Assembly: GCA_963665555.2 (NCBI GenBank)
Contig: OY762308.1
Span: 2,356,001 to 2,420,000, forward strand
Direction: 5' to 3'
DNA: 64,000 nt
DNA from: CAXXXW01 sp963665555
GTDB lineage: Bacteria; Pseudomonadota; Alphaproteobacteria; Thalassobaculales; Thalassobaculaceae
A program made the translations under genes and the position numbers. The notes under the pieces were generated by a model. The model was given only the letters and a program-made list of their open reading frames with translations. It was not told where the DNA came from and ran no database searches. Shown here piece after piece: positions 17,022-25,633 of the stretch (position 1 is its first letter; each line of letters starts with the position of its first letter).

Positions 17022-20000
17022 ATGGACGGCTATGTCGAACTCCAGGCCACGAGCAACTACAGCTTCCTGCGCGGCGGCTCGCATCCCTGGGAGATGGTGG
17101 AGGCGGCGGCGGCGCTGGGCCACCGGGCGGCGGCGATAACCGACCGCAACACGCTGGCCGGCGCGCCGCGCGCCCATGTCGCCGCCCGGGCGGCCGGCCT
17201 GCCGCTCGTCGTCGGCGCGCGCCTCGACCTCGTGGACGGGGCGAGCCTGCTCTGCCTGCCGACGCGCCGCGCCGCCTACGGCCGCCTGTCCCGCCTGCTG
17301 ACGCTGGGCAACCTGCGCGGCGCCAAGGCCGAATGCCGGCTCGCGCGCGCCGATGTCCGCGACTTCGCCGAGGGGCAGGTGCTGGTCGCCATCCCGCCGG
17401 ACGGGGCCGTCCCGCCGCGCCGCTTCGCGGAGGAGCTCGCGGACTGGGCCGCGCGGCTGCCGGGCGCGGTCTTCCTCGCCGCCTCGACGCGCCATCGCGG
17501 CGACGACGACGCGCGGCTCGACGCGCTGGCGGCGCTGGCGGCCGCGGCCGGCGCGCCCCTGGTCGCGACCAACGACGCGCTCTACCACCGCCCCGACCGC
17601 CGGCCGCTGCAGGATGTGCTGACCTGCATCCGCGAGGGAACGCGGATCGACCGGGCCGGCTTCCTCCTCGAAGCCAACGCCGAGCGCTGCCTGAAGCCGC
17701 CGGAGGAGATGGCGCGCCTGTTCCGCCGCCATCCCGGCGCCGTCGCCCGGACCGTGGACATCGCCGCGCGCTGCCGCTTCTCCCTCGACGAGTTGCGCTA
17801 CGAATACCCCGACGCGACGGCCGCGCCGGGGCGCACGGCCCAGGAGGAGCTGGAGGCGCGGACCCGGGAAGGGGCGGCCGAACGCTACCCGGACGGCGTT
17901 CCGGCGGCGGTGGAAACCCAGCTTCGGGAGGAACTGGCGCTGGTCGGCCGGCTCGACTACGCGCCCTATTTCCTCACCGTCCACGACATCGTGCGGTTCG
18001 CGAAGTCGAGGAAGATCCTCTGCCAGGGGCGCGGTTCGGCCGCGAACTCCGCCGTCTGCTACTGCCTCGGCGTCACCGCCGTCGATCCCGGCCGGTCCGA
18101 CCTGCTGTTCGCGCGCTTCATCAGCGAGGAGCGCGGCGAGCCGCCGGACATCGACGTGGATTTCGAGCACGAGCGCCGCGAGGAGGTGATCCAGCACATC
18201 TACGAGACCTACGGGCGCGAGCGCGCCGGCCTCGCCGCCACCGCGATCCGCTACCGGACCCGCTCGGCGCTGCGCGATGTCGGCAAGGCGATGGGCCTGA
18301 CGGCGGACACGACGGCGGCGCTGGCGAGCCATGTCCGCGGCCGGGGCGAAGGGGACCGGGGCGGGGACGGGGACGGGAGCGCCTCCCGCGCCGCCGACGC
18401 CGCGCGGGCGCGCGAGGCCGGCCTCGACCCGGCCGACCGGACGCTGCGCCTCGCGCTCGAACTCGCGCGGCGGCTGTCCGGCTTCCCGCGCCACCTCTCG
18501 CAGCATGTCGGCGGTTTCGTCATCGCCCGCGGCCGGCTCGACGAACTGGTCCCGATCGGGAACGCGGCGATGGCCGGCCGCACGGTCATCGAATGGGACA
18601 AGGACGACCTGGACGCGCTCGGCATCCTCAAGGTCGATGTGCTGGCGCTCGGCATGTTGACCTGTATGCGCAAGGGGTTCGACCTGATCCGCCGCCACCA
18701 CGGCCGCGACCTTACCCCCGCGACCGTGCCGGCCGACGACCCGGCGGTCTACGACATGCTGTGCGAGGGCGATTCCCTCGGCGTCTTCCAGGTCGAGAGC
18801 CGGGCGCAGATGGCGATGCTGCCGCGGCTCCGGCCCCGCTGCTTCTACGACCTGGTGATCGAGGTGGCGATCGTGCGGCCGGGGCCGATCCAGGGCGACA
18901 TGGTCCACCCCTACCTGCGGCGGCGCAACGGCGAGGAGCCGGTGGAGTACCCCTCCGAGGACCTCCGCCGGGTGCTCGAAAAGACGCTCGGCGTGCCGCT
19001 GTTCCAGGAGCAGGCGATGAAGATCGCCATCGTCGCCGCCGGCTTCACGCCCTCGGAGGCGGACAAGCTGCGCCGCGCCATGGCGACCTTCCGCAAGACC
19101 GGCCAAATCGGCGCGTTCGAGCGCAAGATGGTCGAGGGCATGGCGGCGCGCGGCTACGACCGCGGCTTCGCCGCGCGCTGCTTCCGCCAGATCGAGGGGT
19201 TCGGCGATTACGGCTTCCCGGAAAGCCACGCCGCCAGTTTCGCGCTGCTGGTCTACGTTTCGAGCTGGATGAAGCGCCACTGCCCGGCCGCCTTCGCCGC
19301 CGCGCTGCTCAACTCGCAGCCCATGGGGTTCTACGCGCCGGCGCAGATCGTCCGCGACGCGCGCGACCACGGCGTCGCCGTGCTGCCGCCGGACATAAAC
19401 CGCGTCGGCTGGGACTGCGACCTGGAGCCGGACCGGCCGGACTGGCCGGCCCTGCGCCTCGGCCTGCGGCGGATCGCGGGGCTGCGGCGGGAGGACGCGG
19501 ACCGGATCGCGGCGCGCCGGGGGGACGGCTACGCGACGCCGCGCGACCTGGCGCGCCGGGCCGAAGTGGGGCCGGCCTGCCTGGAGGCGCTGGCCCGGGG
19601 CGACGCCTTCGGCTCCATGGGCCTGTCGCGGCGCGAGGCGTTCTGGGCCGCGCGCGGCCTCGCCGCCGAGGCGGACGCGCCGGCGGGCGGCGCGGCGGCG
19701 GCCCTGCCGCTGTTCCGCGCCGCGCAAGGGGCGCGCGGCCCTGGGCGCGCCGGCCCGGCGGAGGAGGGCCGGCCCCTGGGGGTCGAGCCGGAGACGGTCC
19801 TGCCCCCGGCCCCGCTGGGGGAGGAGGTGGCGGACGACTACGACGCGCTGGGCCTCTCGCTGAAGGCGCACCCGCTGGCCCTGCTGCGCGGCGTCCTCGC
19901 CGCCGGCGGCCGCCGGCCCTGCGCCGCGCTGGACGGGCTGGGGAACGGGCGGCGCGTCCGCCTCGCCGGCCTGGTGCTGGCGCGCCAGCGGCCGGGAACG

Positions 20001-20315
20001 GCGCGGGGCGTCGTCTTCGTCACGCTGGAGGACGAGACCGGCGTCGCCAACCTGGTCGTCTGGCCGGACCGTTTCGAGCGGTTCCGGCGCGCCGTGCTGA
20101 ACGCAAGGCTGCTCGGCGTCGATGGCCGGGTCCAGCGCGAGGGCCGGGTCGTCCATGTCGTCGCCGAGGGCCTGGAGGACCTGACGCCGGAACTGGCCCG
20201 GCTGGCGGACGCCGGCCCGCCGCCGGACGCGCGCGGCCCGCCGCCCCAGCCGCTCCGCGTCCACCCCCGCCGGATGCGCAAGACGCTGCGCGTCGCCAGC
20301 CGCGACTTCCACTGA
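17022..20315 (+). CDS. dnaE2: error-prone DNA polymerase DnaE2
   Basis: C-family (Pol III alpha-like) polymerase of 1097 residues that performs translesion synthesis with ImuB. The N-terminal PHP domain begins YVELQATSNYSFLRGGSHP, with metal-binding histidines partly replaced, as usual in DnaE2. The catalytic aspartates are in PDIDVDF (about residues 375-381) and in KVDVLALGML further on. The C-terminal OB-fold region contains VFVTLEDETGVANLVVWP. Length matches the family. It is co-transcribed with imuB and so probably SOS-induced. Confidence 0.94.
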   Translation: MDGYVELQATSNYSFLRGGSHPWEMVEAAAALGHRAAAITDRNTLAGAPRAHVAARAAGLPLVVGARLDLVDGASLLCLPTRRAAYGRLSRLLTLGNLRGAKAECRLARADVRDFAEGQVLVAIPPDGAVPPRRFAEELADWAARLPGAVFLAASTRHRGDDDARLDALAALAAAAGAPLVATNDALYHRPDRRPLQDVLTCIREGTRIDRAGFLLEANAERCLKPPEEMARLFRRHPGAVARTVDIAARCRFSLDELRYEYPDATAAPGRTAQEELEARTREGAAERYPDGVPAAVETQLREELALVGRLDYAPYFLTVHDIVRFAKSRKILCQGRGSAANSAVCYCLGVTAVDPGRSDLLFARFISEERGEPPDIDVDFEHERREEVIQHIYETYGRERAGLAATAIRYRTRSALRDVGKAMGLTADTTAALASHVRGRGEGDRGGDGDGSASRAADAARAREAGLDPADRTLRLALELARRLSGFPRHLSQHVGGFVIARGRLDELVPIGNAAMAGRTVIEWDKDDLDALGILKVDVLALGMLTCMRKGFDLIRRHHGRDLTPATVPADDPAVYDMLCEGDSLGVFQVESRAQMAMLPRLRPRCFYDLVIEVAIVRPGPIQGDMVHPYLRRRNGEEPVEYPSEDLRRVLEKTLGVPLFQEQAMKIAIVAAGFTPSEADKLRRAMATFRKTGQIGAFERKMVEGMAARGYDRGFAARCFRQIEGFGDYGFPESHAASFALLVYVSSWMKRHCPAAFAAALLNSQPMGFYAPAQIVRDARDHGVAVLPPDINRVGWDCDLEPDRPDWPALRLGLRRIAGLRREDADRIAARRGDGYATPRDLARRAEVGPACLEALARGDAFGSMGLSRREAFWAARGLAAEADAPAGGAAAALPLFRAAQGARGPGRAGPAEEGRPLGVEPETVLPPAPLGEEVADDYDALGLSLKAHPLALLRGVLAAGGRRPCAALDGLGNGRRVRLAGLVLARQRPGTARGVVFVTLEDETGVANLVVWPDRFERFRRAVLNARLLGVDGRVQREGRVVHVVAEGLEDLTPELARLADAGPPPDARGPPPQPLRVHPRRMRKTLRVASRDFH

Positions 20316-20358
20316 ACCGCCGCCGGGACGCGCCGCCGGGGCGCGAGGCCGGGCGGCG

Positions 20359-21702
20359 TCAGACGTTCAGCAGCAGGAACTCGCGCTCCCACGGGCTGAT
20401 GACCTGGAGCCAGGCCTCGGACTCGGCCTGCTTGACCGCGCGGAGCACGCTGACGAAGCGCCGGCCCAGGATGTCGCGCAGCGGGCGGGCGCGGCCGAAC
20501 CGCTTCAGCGCGTCGTCGAGATGGCGCGGCAGGCCGGCGGCCAGCGCGTAGGCCGACCCCTCGACCGGGCGCGACGGCTCGATCCGCTCGACCATGCCGA
20601 GATAGCCGCAGGCGAGCGAGGCGGCGATCGCCAGGTAGGGGTTGGCGTCGGCCCCGGCGACCCGGTTCTCGACCCGCCGCTCCTCCGGCCCGGACACCGG
20701 CACGCGCAGCCCGGTCGTCCGGTTGTCGCGGCCCCAGTGCATGTTGGTCGGCGCCTCCATGTTGGGCGCCAGCCTGCGGTAGGAGTTCACATAGGGCGCC
20801 ATCAGCGCCATCGCCGAGGGCAGGTATTTCTGCAGCCCGCCGATATGGTGGCGGAAAATGTCCGAATCCCCGCCGTCCGGCGCGGCGAAAATGTTGCGCC
20901 CGGTCCTCGCGTCGTGGACGCTCTGGTGGATGTGCAGCGAGCTTCCCGGCTCGCCCTGCATGGGCTTCGCCATGAAAGTGGCGTAAACCTTGTGGCCGAG
21001 CGCCGTCTGCCGCACGGTGCGCTTGAACAGGAACGCCTGGTCCGCGAGCTCCATCGCGTCGCCGTGGTTGAAGTTGATCTCCATCTGCGCCGCGCCGGCC
21101 TCGTGGGTCAGCGTGTCGATGTCGATGCCCTGGGCCTCGCAATGGTCGTAAATGTCCTCGAAGAGCGGGTCGAACTCGTTCACCGCGTCCACGCCGTAGG
21201 CCTGGCGCGCCGCTTCGGGCCGGCCCGACCGGCCGACCGGCGGCTCCAGCGGGTAGTCCGGGTCCTCGTTCACCTTGACGAGGAAGAACTCCAGTTCCGG
21301 CGCCACGACCGCCCGCCAGCCGCGCGCGGCGTAAAGGTCGAGCACCCGGCGCAGCACGTGCCTGGGCGCGATGTCCACCGGGGAGCCGTCGAAATGGAAG
21401 GGATCGTGGATCAGCTGCGCCGTCGGCTCGGGATACCACGGCACGATCCGGGCGGTCTCGGCGGCGGGGCGCAGGTAGACGTCGCTCACCCGCCGCGCGG
21501 TGACGCGCTCGCGGGCGTAGGCCCCGGTCACGGTCTGGACGAAGATGCTTTCGGGCAGGCGCAGCCCGCGGTCGCGGATGCTGGAGAGGAACTTCCGGGC
21601 GGGGAGGATCTTGCCGCGCGGAATGCCGGCCATGTCGGGCACCAGGCACTCGACCTCGGCGATCCGGCGTTCGCGTATCCAGGCGGGGAGGTCGGCGGTC
21701 AT
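20359..21702 (-). CDS. glutamine synthetase family protein (gamma-glutamylpolyamine synthetase-like)
   Basis: Protein of 447 residues with the full glutamine synthetase catalytic set: PELEFFLVKVNED (metal ligands), HEAGAAQMEINF, SSLHIHQSV (ATP site), NRTTGLRVP and RVENRVAGADANPYLA. It lacks the adenylylation-loop tyrosine signature of housekeeping GlnA. It is divergent from a PuuB-like amine oxidase gene, so it is most likely a PuuA-type gamma-glutamylputrescine synthetase in polyamine catabolism. The ATG at 21702 is preferred over an upstream in-frame extension of low complexity. Confidence 0.87.
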   Translation of the reverse strand: MTADLPAWIRERRIAEVECLVPDMAGIPRGKILPARKFLSSIRDRGLRLPESIFVQTVTGAYARERVTARRVSDVYLRPAAETARIVPWYPEPTAQLIHDPFHFDGSPVDIAPRHVLRRVLDLYAARGWRAVVAPELEFFLVKVNEDPDYPLEPPVGRSGRPEAARQAYGVDAVNEFDPLFEDIYDHCEAQGIDIDTLTHEAGAAQMEINFNHGDAMELADQAFLFKRTVRQTALGHKVYATFMAKPMQGEPGSSLHIHQSVHDARTGRNIFAAPDGGDSDIFRHHIGGLQKYLPSAMALMAPYVNSYRRLAPNMEAPTNMHWGRDNRTTGLRVPVSGPEERRVENRVAGADANPYLAIAASLACGYLGMVERIEPSRPVEGSAYALAAGLPRHLDDALKRFGRARPLRDILGRRFVSVLRAVKQAESEAWLQVISPWEREFLLLNV

Positions 21703-21806
21703 CTCCGCGGTCCCGGCGGGGGCCGCGCGCGGCGGCGGGCGGCGCGTGGCGCGCGGCTGCGTTCTACGCCATCGGCCGGGAACCGGCAACCGGGAAGGAC
21801 ACGGCC
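21703..21806. promoter_or_regulatory. shared divergent promoter region of puuA/puuB-like genes
   Basis: A 104-base intergenic region between two divergent genes of the same presumed pathway; it must hold both promoters. I see no convincing -35/-10 pair or palindrome in it, so only the position is asserted. Confidence 0.4.
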
Positions 21807-23114
21807 GTGACCGGCGGCGCCGGGGCCGGCGGCGGCGCGCGGGCCGAAACCTGGTACGCCGCCACCGCGAACCCCTTCCCCGCCCTGCCCGAATTGCGGG
21901 GCGAGGCGGAGGCGGATGTGTGCGTCGTCGGCGGCGGGCTGACCGGCGTGTCGACGGCGCTGCACCTCGCCGAGCGCGGCTACCGGACGGTGCTGCTGGA
22001 GGCCGGGCGGCTCGGCCACGGCGCGTCCGGGCGCAACGGCGGCCAGCTTGTGACCGGCTACAGTTGCGACATGGCCCGCATCCGCCGGGAAGCCGGCCTC
22101 GAAGCCTCGCGGGCGATGTGGGATATGGGCGCCGAGGCGCTGGCGGATGTGCGCCGGCGAACCGCGCGCCACCGGATTTCCTGCGACCTCCGCTCCGGCT
22201 ACCTCTTCGCCGCCCGCACGGCGCGCCAGGCCGCCGACCTGGAGCGGACCGCGCGGGAGTGGGAGGAGATTTACGGCTATCGCGGCCCCCGCCTCGTCGA
22301 GCGCGCCGGGATGGGCGGCCTGGTCGGGACGGAGGCCTACGCCGGCGGCCTGCACGATCCGGGCGGCGGGCAGATCCACCCGCTGAACTACCTGCTCGGC
22401 CTCGCCGGCGCGGCGCGGGCGGCGGGCGCGGAACTGTTCGAGCGGAGCGCGGTCGAAGGATGGGAGCGTTGCGGGCGGACCGGCCGGCCGGTCGTCCGCG
22501 CGGCGCGCGGCCGGGCGCGGGCGCGCTTCCTGGTCTTCGCCGGGAACGCCTATCTCGGCCGCCTGGTTCCGGAACTGGCGCGGCGGCTGGCGCCGGTGGC
22601 GAGTTTCGTCGGCGTCACGCCGCCGCTGGACGCCGGGACGGCGGCGCGGCTGTTCCCGGCGGACGTGGCGGTCGCGGATTGCGACGTGGCGATCGACTAC
22701 TACCGCCTGACGGCGGACAAGCGCCTGCTGTTCGGGGCCGGGGCCGCCTATGCCGGGCGCGGGCCGGCGGACCCGGCGCCGCTGCTCGCCCGGCGCGCCG
22801 CGCGCGTGTTCCCGTACCTCGCGCCGGCGCGGATGGAGCGCGCCTGGACCGGCCTCATCGGCGTCACGACGAGCCGGGCGCCGGATTTCGGCCGGCTCGC
22901 CCCCGACATCTACTACGCCCAGGGCTTTTCCGGCCACGGCGTCGCGCTGACCGGCATGGCGGGCAAGACGATCGCCGAGGCGATCGCCGGCCAGGCGGAG
23001 CGGTTCGACATTTTCGCCGCCCTGCGCCACCGCCCCTTCCCCGGCGGGCGGCTGCGCGCGCCGGCCCTGGCGCTGGCCATGGCGTGGTACAGGCTGCGCG
23101 ACCGGCTGGCATAG
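21807..23114 (+). CDS. FAD-dependent oxidoreductase, PuuB-like
   Basis: DAO-type FAD oxidoreductase of 435 residues, probably a gamma-glutamylputrescine oxidase. The dinucleotide-binding motif VVGGGLTGVSTALHLAERG is at about residues 43-61 and is followed by GASGRNGGQ, the flavin-contact motif of PuuB-like proteins. The C-terminus has YYAQGFSGHGVALTG. The GTG start is preceded by GGAAGGA. The divergent glutamine synthetase-like gene supplies the expected gamma-glutamyl substrate, which supports the pathway assignment. Confidence 0.87.
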   Translation: MTGGAGAGGGARAETWYAATANPFPALPELRGEAEADVCVVGGGLTGVSTALHLAERGYRTVLLEAGRLGHGASGRNGGQLVTGYSCDMARIRREAGLEASRAMWDMGAEALADVRRRTARHRISCDLRSGYLFAARTARQAADLERTAREWEEIYGYRGPRLVERAGMGGLVGTEAYAGGLHDPGGGQIHPLNYLLGLAGAARAAGAELFERSAVEGWERCGRTGRPVVRAARGRARARFLVFAGNAYLGRLVPELARRLAPVASFVGVTPPLDAGTAARLFPADVAVADCDVAIDYYRLTADKRLLFGAGAAYAGRGPADPAPLLARRAARVFPYLAPARMERAWTGLIGVTTSRAPDFGRLAPDIYYAQGFSGHGVALTGMAGKTIAEAIAGQAERFDIFAALRHRPFPGGRLRAPALALAMAWYRLRDRLA

Positions 23115-23125
23115 GCGGGGCCGCG

Positions 23126-23186
23126 CCGGCGCGGGCGGGCCGGCGCGGGCGGGCCGGCGCGGGCGGGCCGGCGCGGGCGGGCCGGC
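23126..23186. repeat. 14-base tandem repeat, four copies
   Basis: The unit CCGGCGCGGGCGGG is repeated exactly four times (23126-23139, 23140-23153, 23154-23167, 23168-23181), followed by a partial CCGGC. It fills the gap between two convergent genes and ends next to the stop codon of the DMT transporter gene. It is self-complementary enough to form GC hairpins and could act as a bidirectional terminator; it probably varies in copy number. Confidence 0.8.
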
Positions 23187-23187
23187 C

Positions 23188-24030
23188 TCAGAGCTTCATC
23201 GAGACGACGCCGAGCGCGATCGCCCCGGCCGAGAGCCACCGCCACTTGCCCACCGCCTCGCGCATGACGAGCCAGGCGATGAGGGTGGCGAACAGGATGC
23301 TCGACTCCCGGAGCGCCGCCACCAGCGCGATCGGCGCCTGGGTGAAGCCCCACAGCGCGATCCAGTAGGCGGCGTAGGACGCGGCGCCGACCGCGAGGCC
23401 CTTCCTCCACAGCGGGAGCAGGCCGGACAAGGCCGCCCGCCCCCGCGCCGCCAGCGCGTAGCCCGCCATCGCCGCCGCGTCGCCGAGCGTCATCCAGACC
23501 ATGAAGCCCGCGGCCGTGCCCGCGATCCGCGCGCCGGTCCCGTCCACCAGCGTGTAGCCGGCGGTGAAGCACGCGGTCCCCAGCGCGAAAAACAGCGCCT
23601 TGCCCCGCATCGGCCCGCCCGACGCCGCGCCCTTCAGCGCCATCAGCAGGATGCCCGCCGAGATCGCCAGGATCGCCAGCGCCTCGGTCGCCGCGAAACG
23701 CTCGCCGAGCGCGACGACCGAGACCGCCGCCACGACAAGCGGCGCCGTCCCCCGCGCCAGCGGGTAGGCCTGGCTCAAATCCGCGTGGCGGTAGGCCTCG
23801 ACCAGGAAGACCTTGTACCCGGCGTGGAGCAGCGCCGAGGCCGCGATCCAGCCCCAGGCCGCCGCGTCCGGCCGGGGCGCGAAGGGCAGGACCGCCAGCC
23901 CGACCAGCGCCTGCCCGAACCCCAGCAGCACGACCAGCGAAAGCCTGTCCAGCTCCAGCTTGACGGCGGCGTTCCAGCCCGCGTGGAGAAGCGCGGCGAA
24001 CAGGACCGCGCCGAAGACAAGGGCGTCCAT
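23188..24030 (-). CDS. EamA/DMT superfamily transporter
   Basis: Inner-membrane protein of 280 residues with about ten hydrophobic helices arranged as two EamA repeats. The first begins ALVFGAVLFAALLHAGWNA; the second contains RGKALFFALGTACFTAGYTL. The C-terminal segment ALRESSILFATLIAW matches the conserved helix of drug/metabolite exporters. The substrate is unknown. The ATG at 24030 is preceded by GAAGGAG; the open frame upstream is low-complexity and not homologous. Confidence 0.87.
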   Translation of the reverse strand: MDALVFGAVLFAALLHAGWNAAVKLELDRLSLVVLLGFGQALVGLAVLPFAPRPDAAAWGWIAASALLHAGYKVFLVEAYRHADLSQAYPLARGTAPLVVAAVSVVALGERFAATEALAILAISAGILLMALKGAASGGPMRGKALFFALGTACFTAGYTLVDGTGARIAGTAAGFMVWMTLGDAAAMAGYALAARGRAALSGLLPLWRKGLAVGAASYAAYWIALWGFTQAPIALVAALRESSILFATLIAWLVMREAVGKWRWLSAGAIALGVVSMKL

Positions 24031-24050
24031 GGCTCCTTCCCGGCCCCGGC

Positions 24051-24078
24051 GTTCCGGCGCCCCGATCGGCGCCGGAAC
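24051..24078. repeat. perfect inverted repeat between exporter gene and moaA
   Basis: GTTCCGGCGCC (24051-24061) and its exact reverse complement (24068-24078) flank a six-base loop. It lies just upstream of the start of the minus-strand exporter gene and could be an operator or an RNA hairpin in that gene's leader. Confidence 0.5.
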
Positions 24079-24182
24079 GCCGGAACGCGCCGGGGCGCGC
24101 CCGCGAACCCTACCGCGCCCGCCCCCCCGGCGTCGATCCGCCCGGCGCGGCCGGCGCGGCCGGCGCGCGGCGTTCGGGGGCG

Positions 24183-24211
24183 TTGCGGCGCGCGGCCGGG
24201 GGCGGTATAAG
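24183..24211 (+). promoter_or_regulatory. predicted sigma70-type promoter of moaA
   Basis: TTGCGG (24183-24188) and TATAAG (24206-24211) with a 17-base spacer. The transcription start would be near 24218, about 53 bases before the chosen moaA start. I see no structure in the leader matching a molybdenum-cofactor riboswitch. Confidence 0.6.
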
Positions 24212-24270
24212 GGCCTTGCGCTATGTTCCGCCGTGCACAACGCCCGGACACCGAACGACGGGAACCCGCC

Positions 24271-25263
24271 ATGATCGACCCCTTCGGCCGCCATATCTCC
24301 TACCTCCGCGTGTCGGTCACCGACCGCTGCGACTTCCGCTGCGTCTACTGCATGTCAGAGGACATGACCTTCCTGCCGAAGAAGGACCTGCTGAGCCTGG
24401 AGGAGCTGGAGCGCCTGTGCGGGGTCTTCGTGCGCCTCGGCGTGAAGAAGCTGCGCCTGACCGGCGGCGAGCCGCTGGTGCGCAAGAACGCGATGAGCCT
24501 GGTCCGCGGCCTGTCGGCCCATCTGGAGACCGGCGCGCTGGAGGAGTTGACGCTCACCACCAACGGCAGCCAGTTGCCGCGCTTCGCGGCGGAACTGGCC
24601 GATTGCGGCGTCCGGCGCGTCAATGTGTCGATCGACACGCTGGACCCGGAAAAGTTCCGCGCGATCACCCGCTGGGGCCGGCTGGAGCAGGTGTTGGCCG
24701 GGCTGGACGCCGCCGACGCGGCCGGGCTGCGCGTCAAGATCAACGCGGTCGCCCTGCGCGGCGTGAACGACGGCGAACTGGGCGACATGCTGCAATGGGC
24801 CGGCGACCGCGGCTACGACATGACCGTCATCGAGGTGATGCCGATGGGCGACATCGGCGGCGAGGGCCGGCTCGGCCAGTACCTGCCGGTCTCGATGGTC
24901 CGCGCGAAGCTGGCCGAGCGGTTTACGCTGACCGACATCGACTACAAGACCGGCGGGCCGGCGCGCTATGTCCGGGTCGAGGAGACGGGCGGGCGGCTCG
25001 GCTTCATCACGCCGCTGACGCACAATTTCTGCGAGAGCTGCAACCGGGTGCGGCTCACCTGCACCGGGACGCTGTACATGTGCCTCGGCCAGGAGGACGC
25101 GGCGGACCTGCGCGCGCCGCTGCGCGGCTCCGAGGCCGACGAGGCGGTGGAGGCCGCGATCCACGAGGCGATTTCCCGCAAGCCCAGGGGCCACGATTTC
25201 GTCATCGACCGCCGCCGCCGCGGCCCCTCGGTCTCCCGCCACATGAGCCACACGGGCGGGTGA
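24271..25263 (+). CDS. moaA: GTP 3',8-cyclase MoaA
   Basis: Radical SAM enzyme of 330 residues that converts GTP to 3',8-cyclo-GTP in molybdopterin synthesis. The N-terminal cluster cysteines C20, C24 and C27 (DRCDFRCVYC), GGEPL, the second cluster in NFCESCNRVRLTC, and the conserved GG C-terminus are all present. The ATG at 24271 matches the family N-terminus; an ATG 16 codons upstream (24223) lies only a few bases after the predicted transcription start and is less likely. No other moa genes are in the window. Confidence 0.95.
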   Translation: MIDPFGRHISYLRVSVTDRCDFRCVYCMSEDMTFLPKKDLLSLEELERLCGVFVRLGVKKLRLTGGEPLVRKNAMSLVRGLSAHLETGALEELTLTTNGSQLPRFAAELADCGVRRVNVSIDTLDPEKFRAITRWGRLEQVLAGLDAADAAGLRVKINAVALRGVNDGELGDMLQWAGDRGYDMTVIEVMPMGDIGGEGRLGQYLPVSMVRAKLAERFTLTDIDYKTGGPARYVRVEETGGRLGFITPLTHNFCESCNRVRLTCTGTLYMCLGQEDAADLRAPLRGSEADEAVEAAIHEAISRKPRGHDFVIDRRRRGPSVSRHMSHTGG

Positions 25264-25333
25264 GGGGCGGCGGCTTCGGTTTCGCCCCCGATCCTGCTAA
25301 AGTCGGGCGCGCGACCGGAAGGGGAGGCCCGGC

Positions 25334-25633
25334 ATGGACCTCGATCCCGAAATCGTCAAGGCCGAGCTCGAAAAGATCGAGGAGTTCCCGGAATTGTCCC
25401 GGGAATGGGAGGTCGCCACCGGGACGGACTGGGACGACGACCCCGTCGTCCGGGTCTGGGCCGTGGTCGATGGCGAGAACATCGACAACGAGGCCTGGAG
25501 GGAGACCTGGGCGAAGCTGCGGCGAACCGCCCGCGCGCGGGTGCGCGAGGTGGCGCGCGACAGGACCGATACGGCGTGGTGGCCGCTTGTCCGGTATCGC
25601 CGGGCGGCCGCGGAACCGGAAGCGACGGCTTGA
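25334..25633 (+). CDS. uncharacterised small protein of module A (partner of HEPN protein)
   Basis: Acidic/basic protein of 99 residues that I cannot assign to a named family. It is clearly homologous to the 94-residue protein at 32441-32725: in a hand alignment 24 of the first 43 residues are identical, including MD-PE-V-AELEK, WEV-TG and DDP-V-VWA. Both share the RT-T-WWP-VR-R C-terminal motif. A strong GGGGAGG site precedes the ATG, and the same sequence context occurs before the paralogue. Its stop overlaps the start of the HEPN-like gene (TTGA), so the two are translationally coupled. It may be an antitoxin or sensor for the HEPN protein; that is inference. Confidence 0.75.
   Translation: MDLDPEIVKAELEKIEEFPELSREWEVATGTDWDDDPVVRVWAVVDGENIDNEAWRETWAKLRRTARARVREVARDRTDTAWWPLVRYRRAAAEPEATA

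Noticed and set aside
23126..23186. Short regular repeats considered as a CRISPR array
   Set aside because: The units are directly tandem with no spacers and no cas genes are in the window.
24218..24270. A molybdenum-cofactor riboswitch in the moaA leader
   Set aside because: The leader is only about 53 bases and shows no conserved pairing of the expected complexity.
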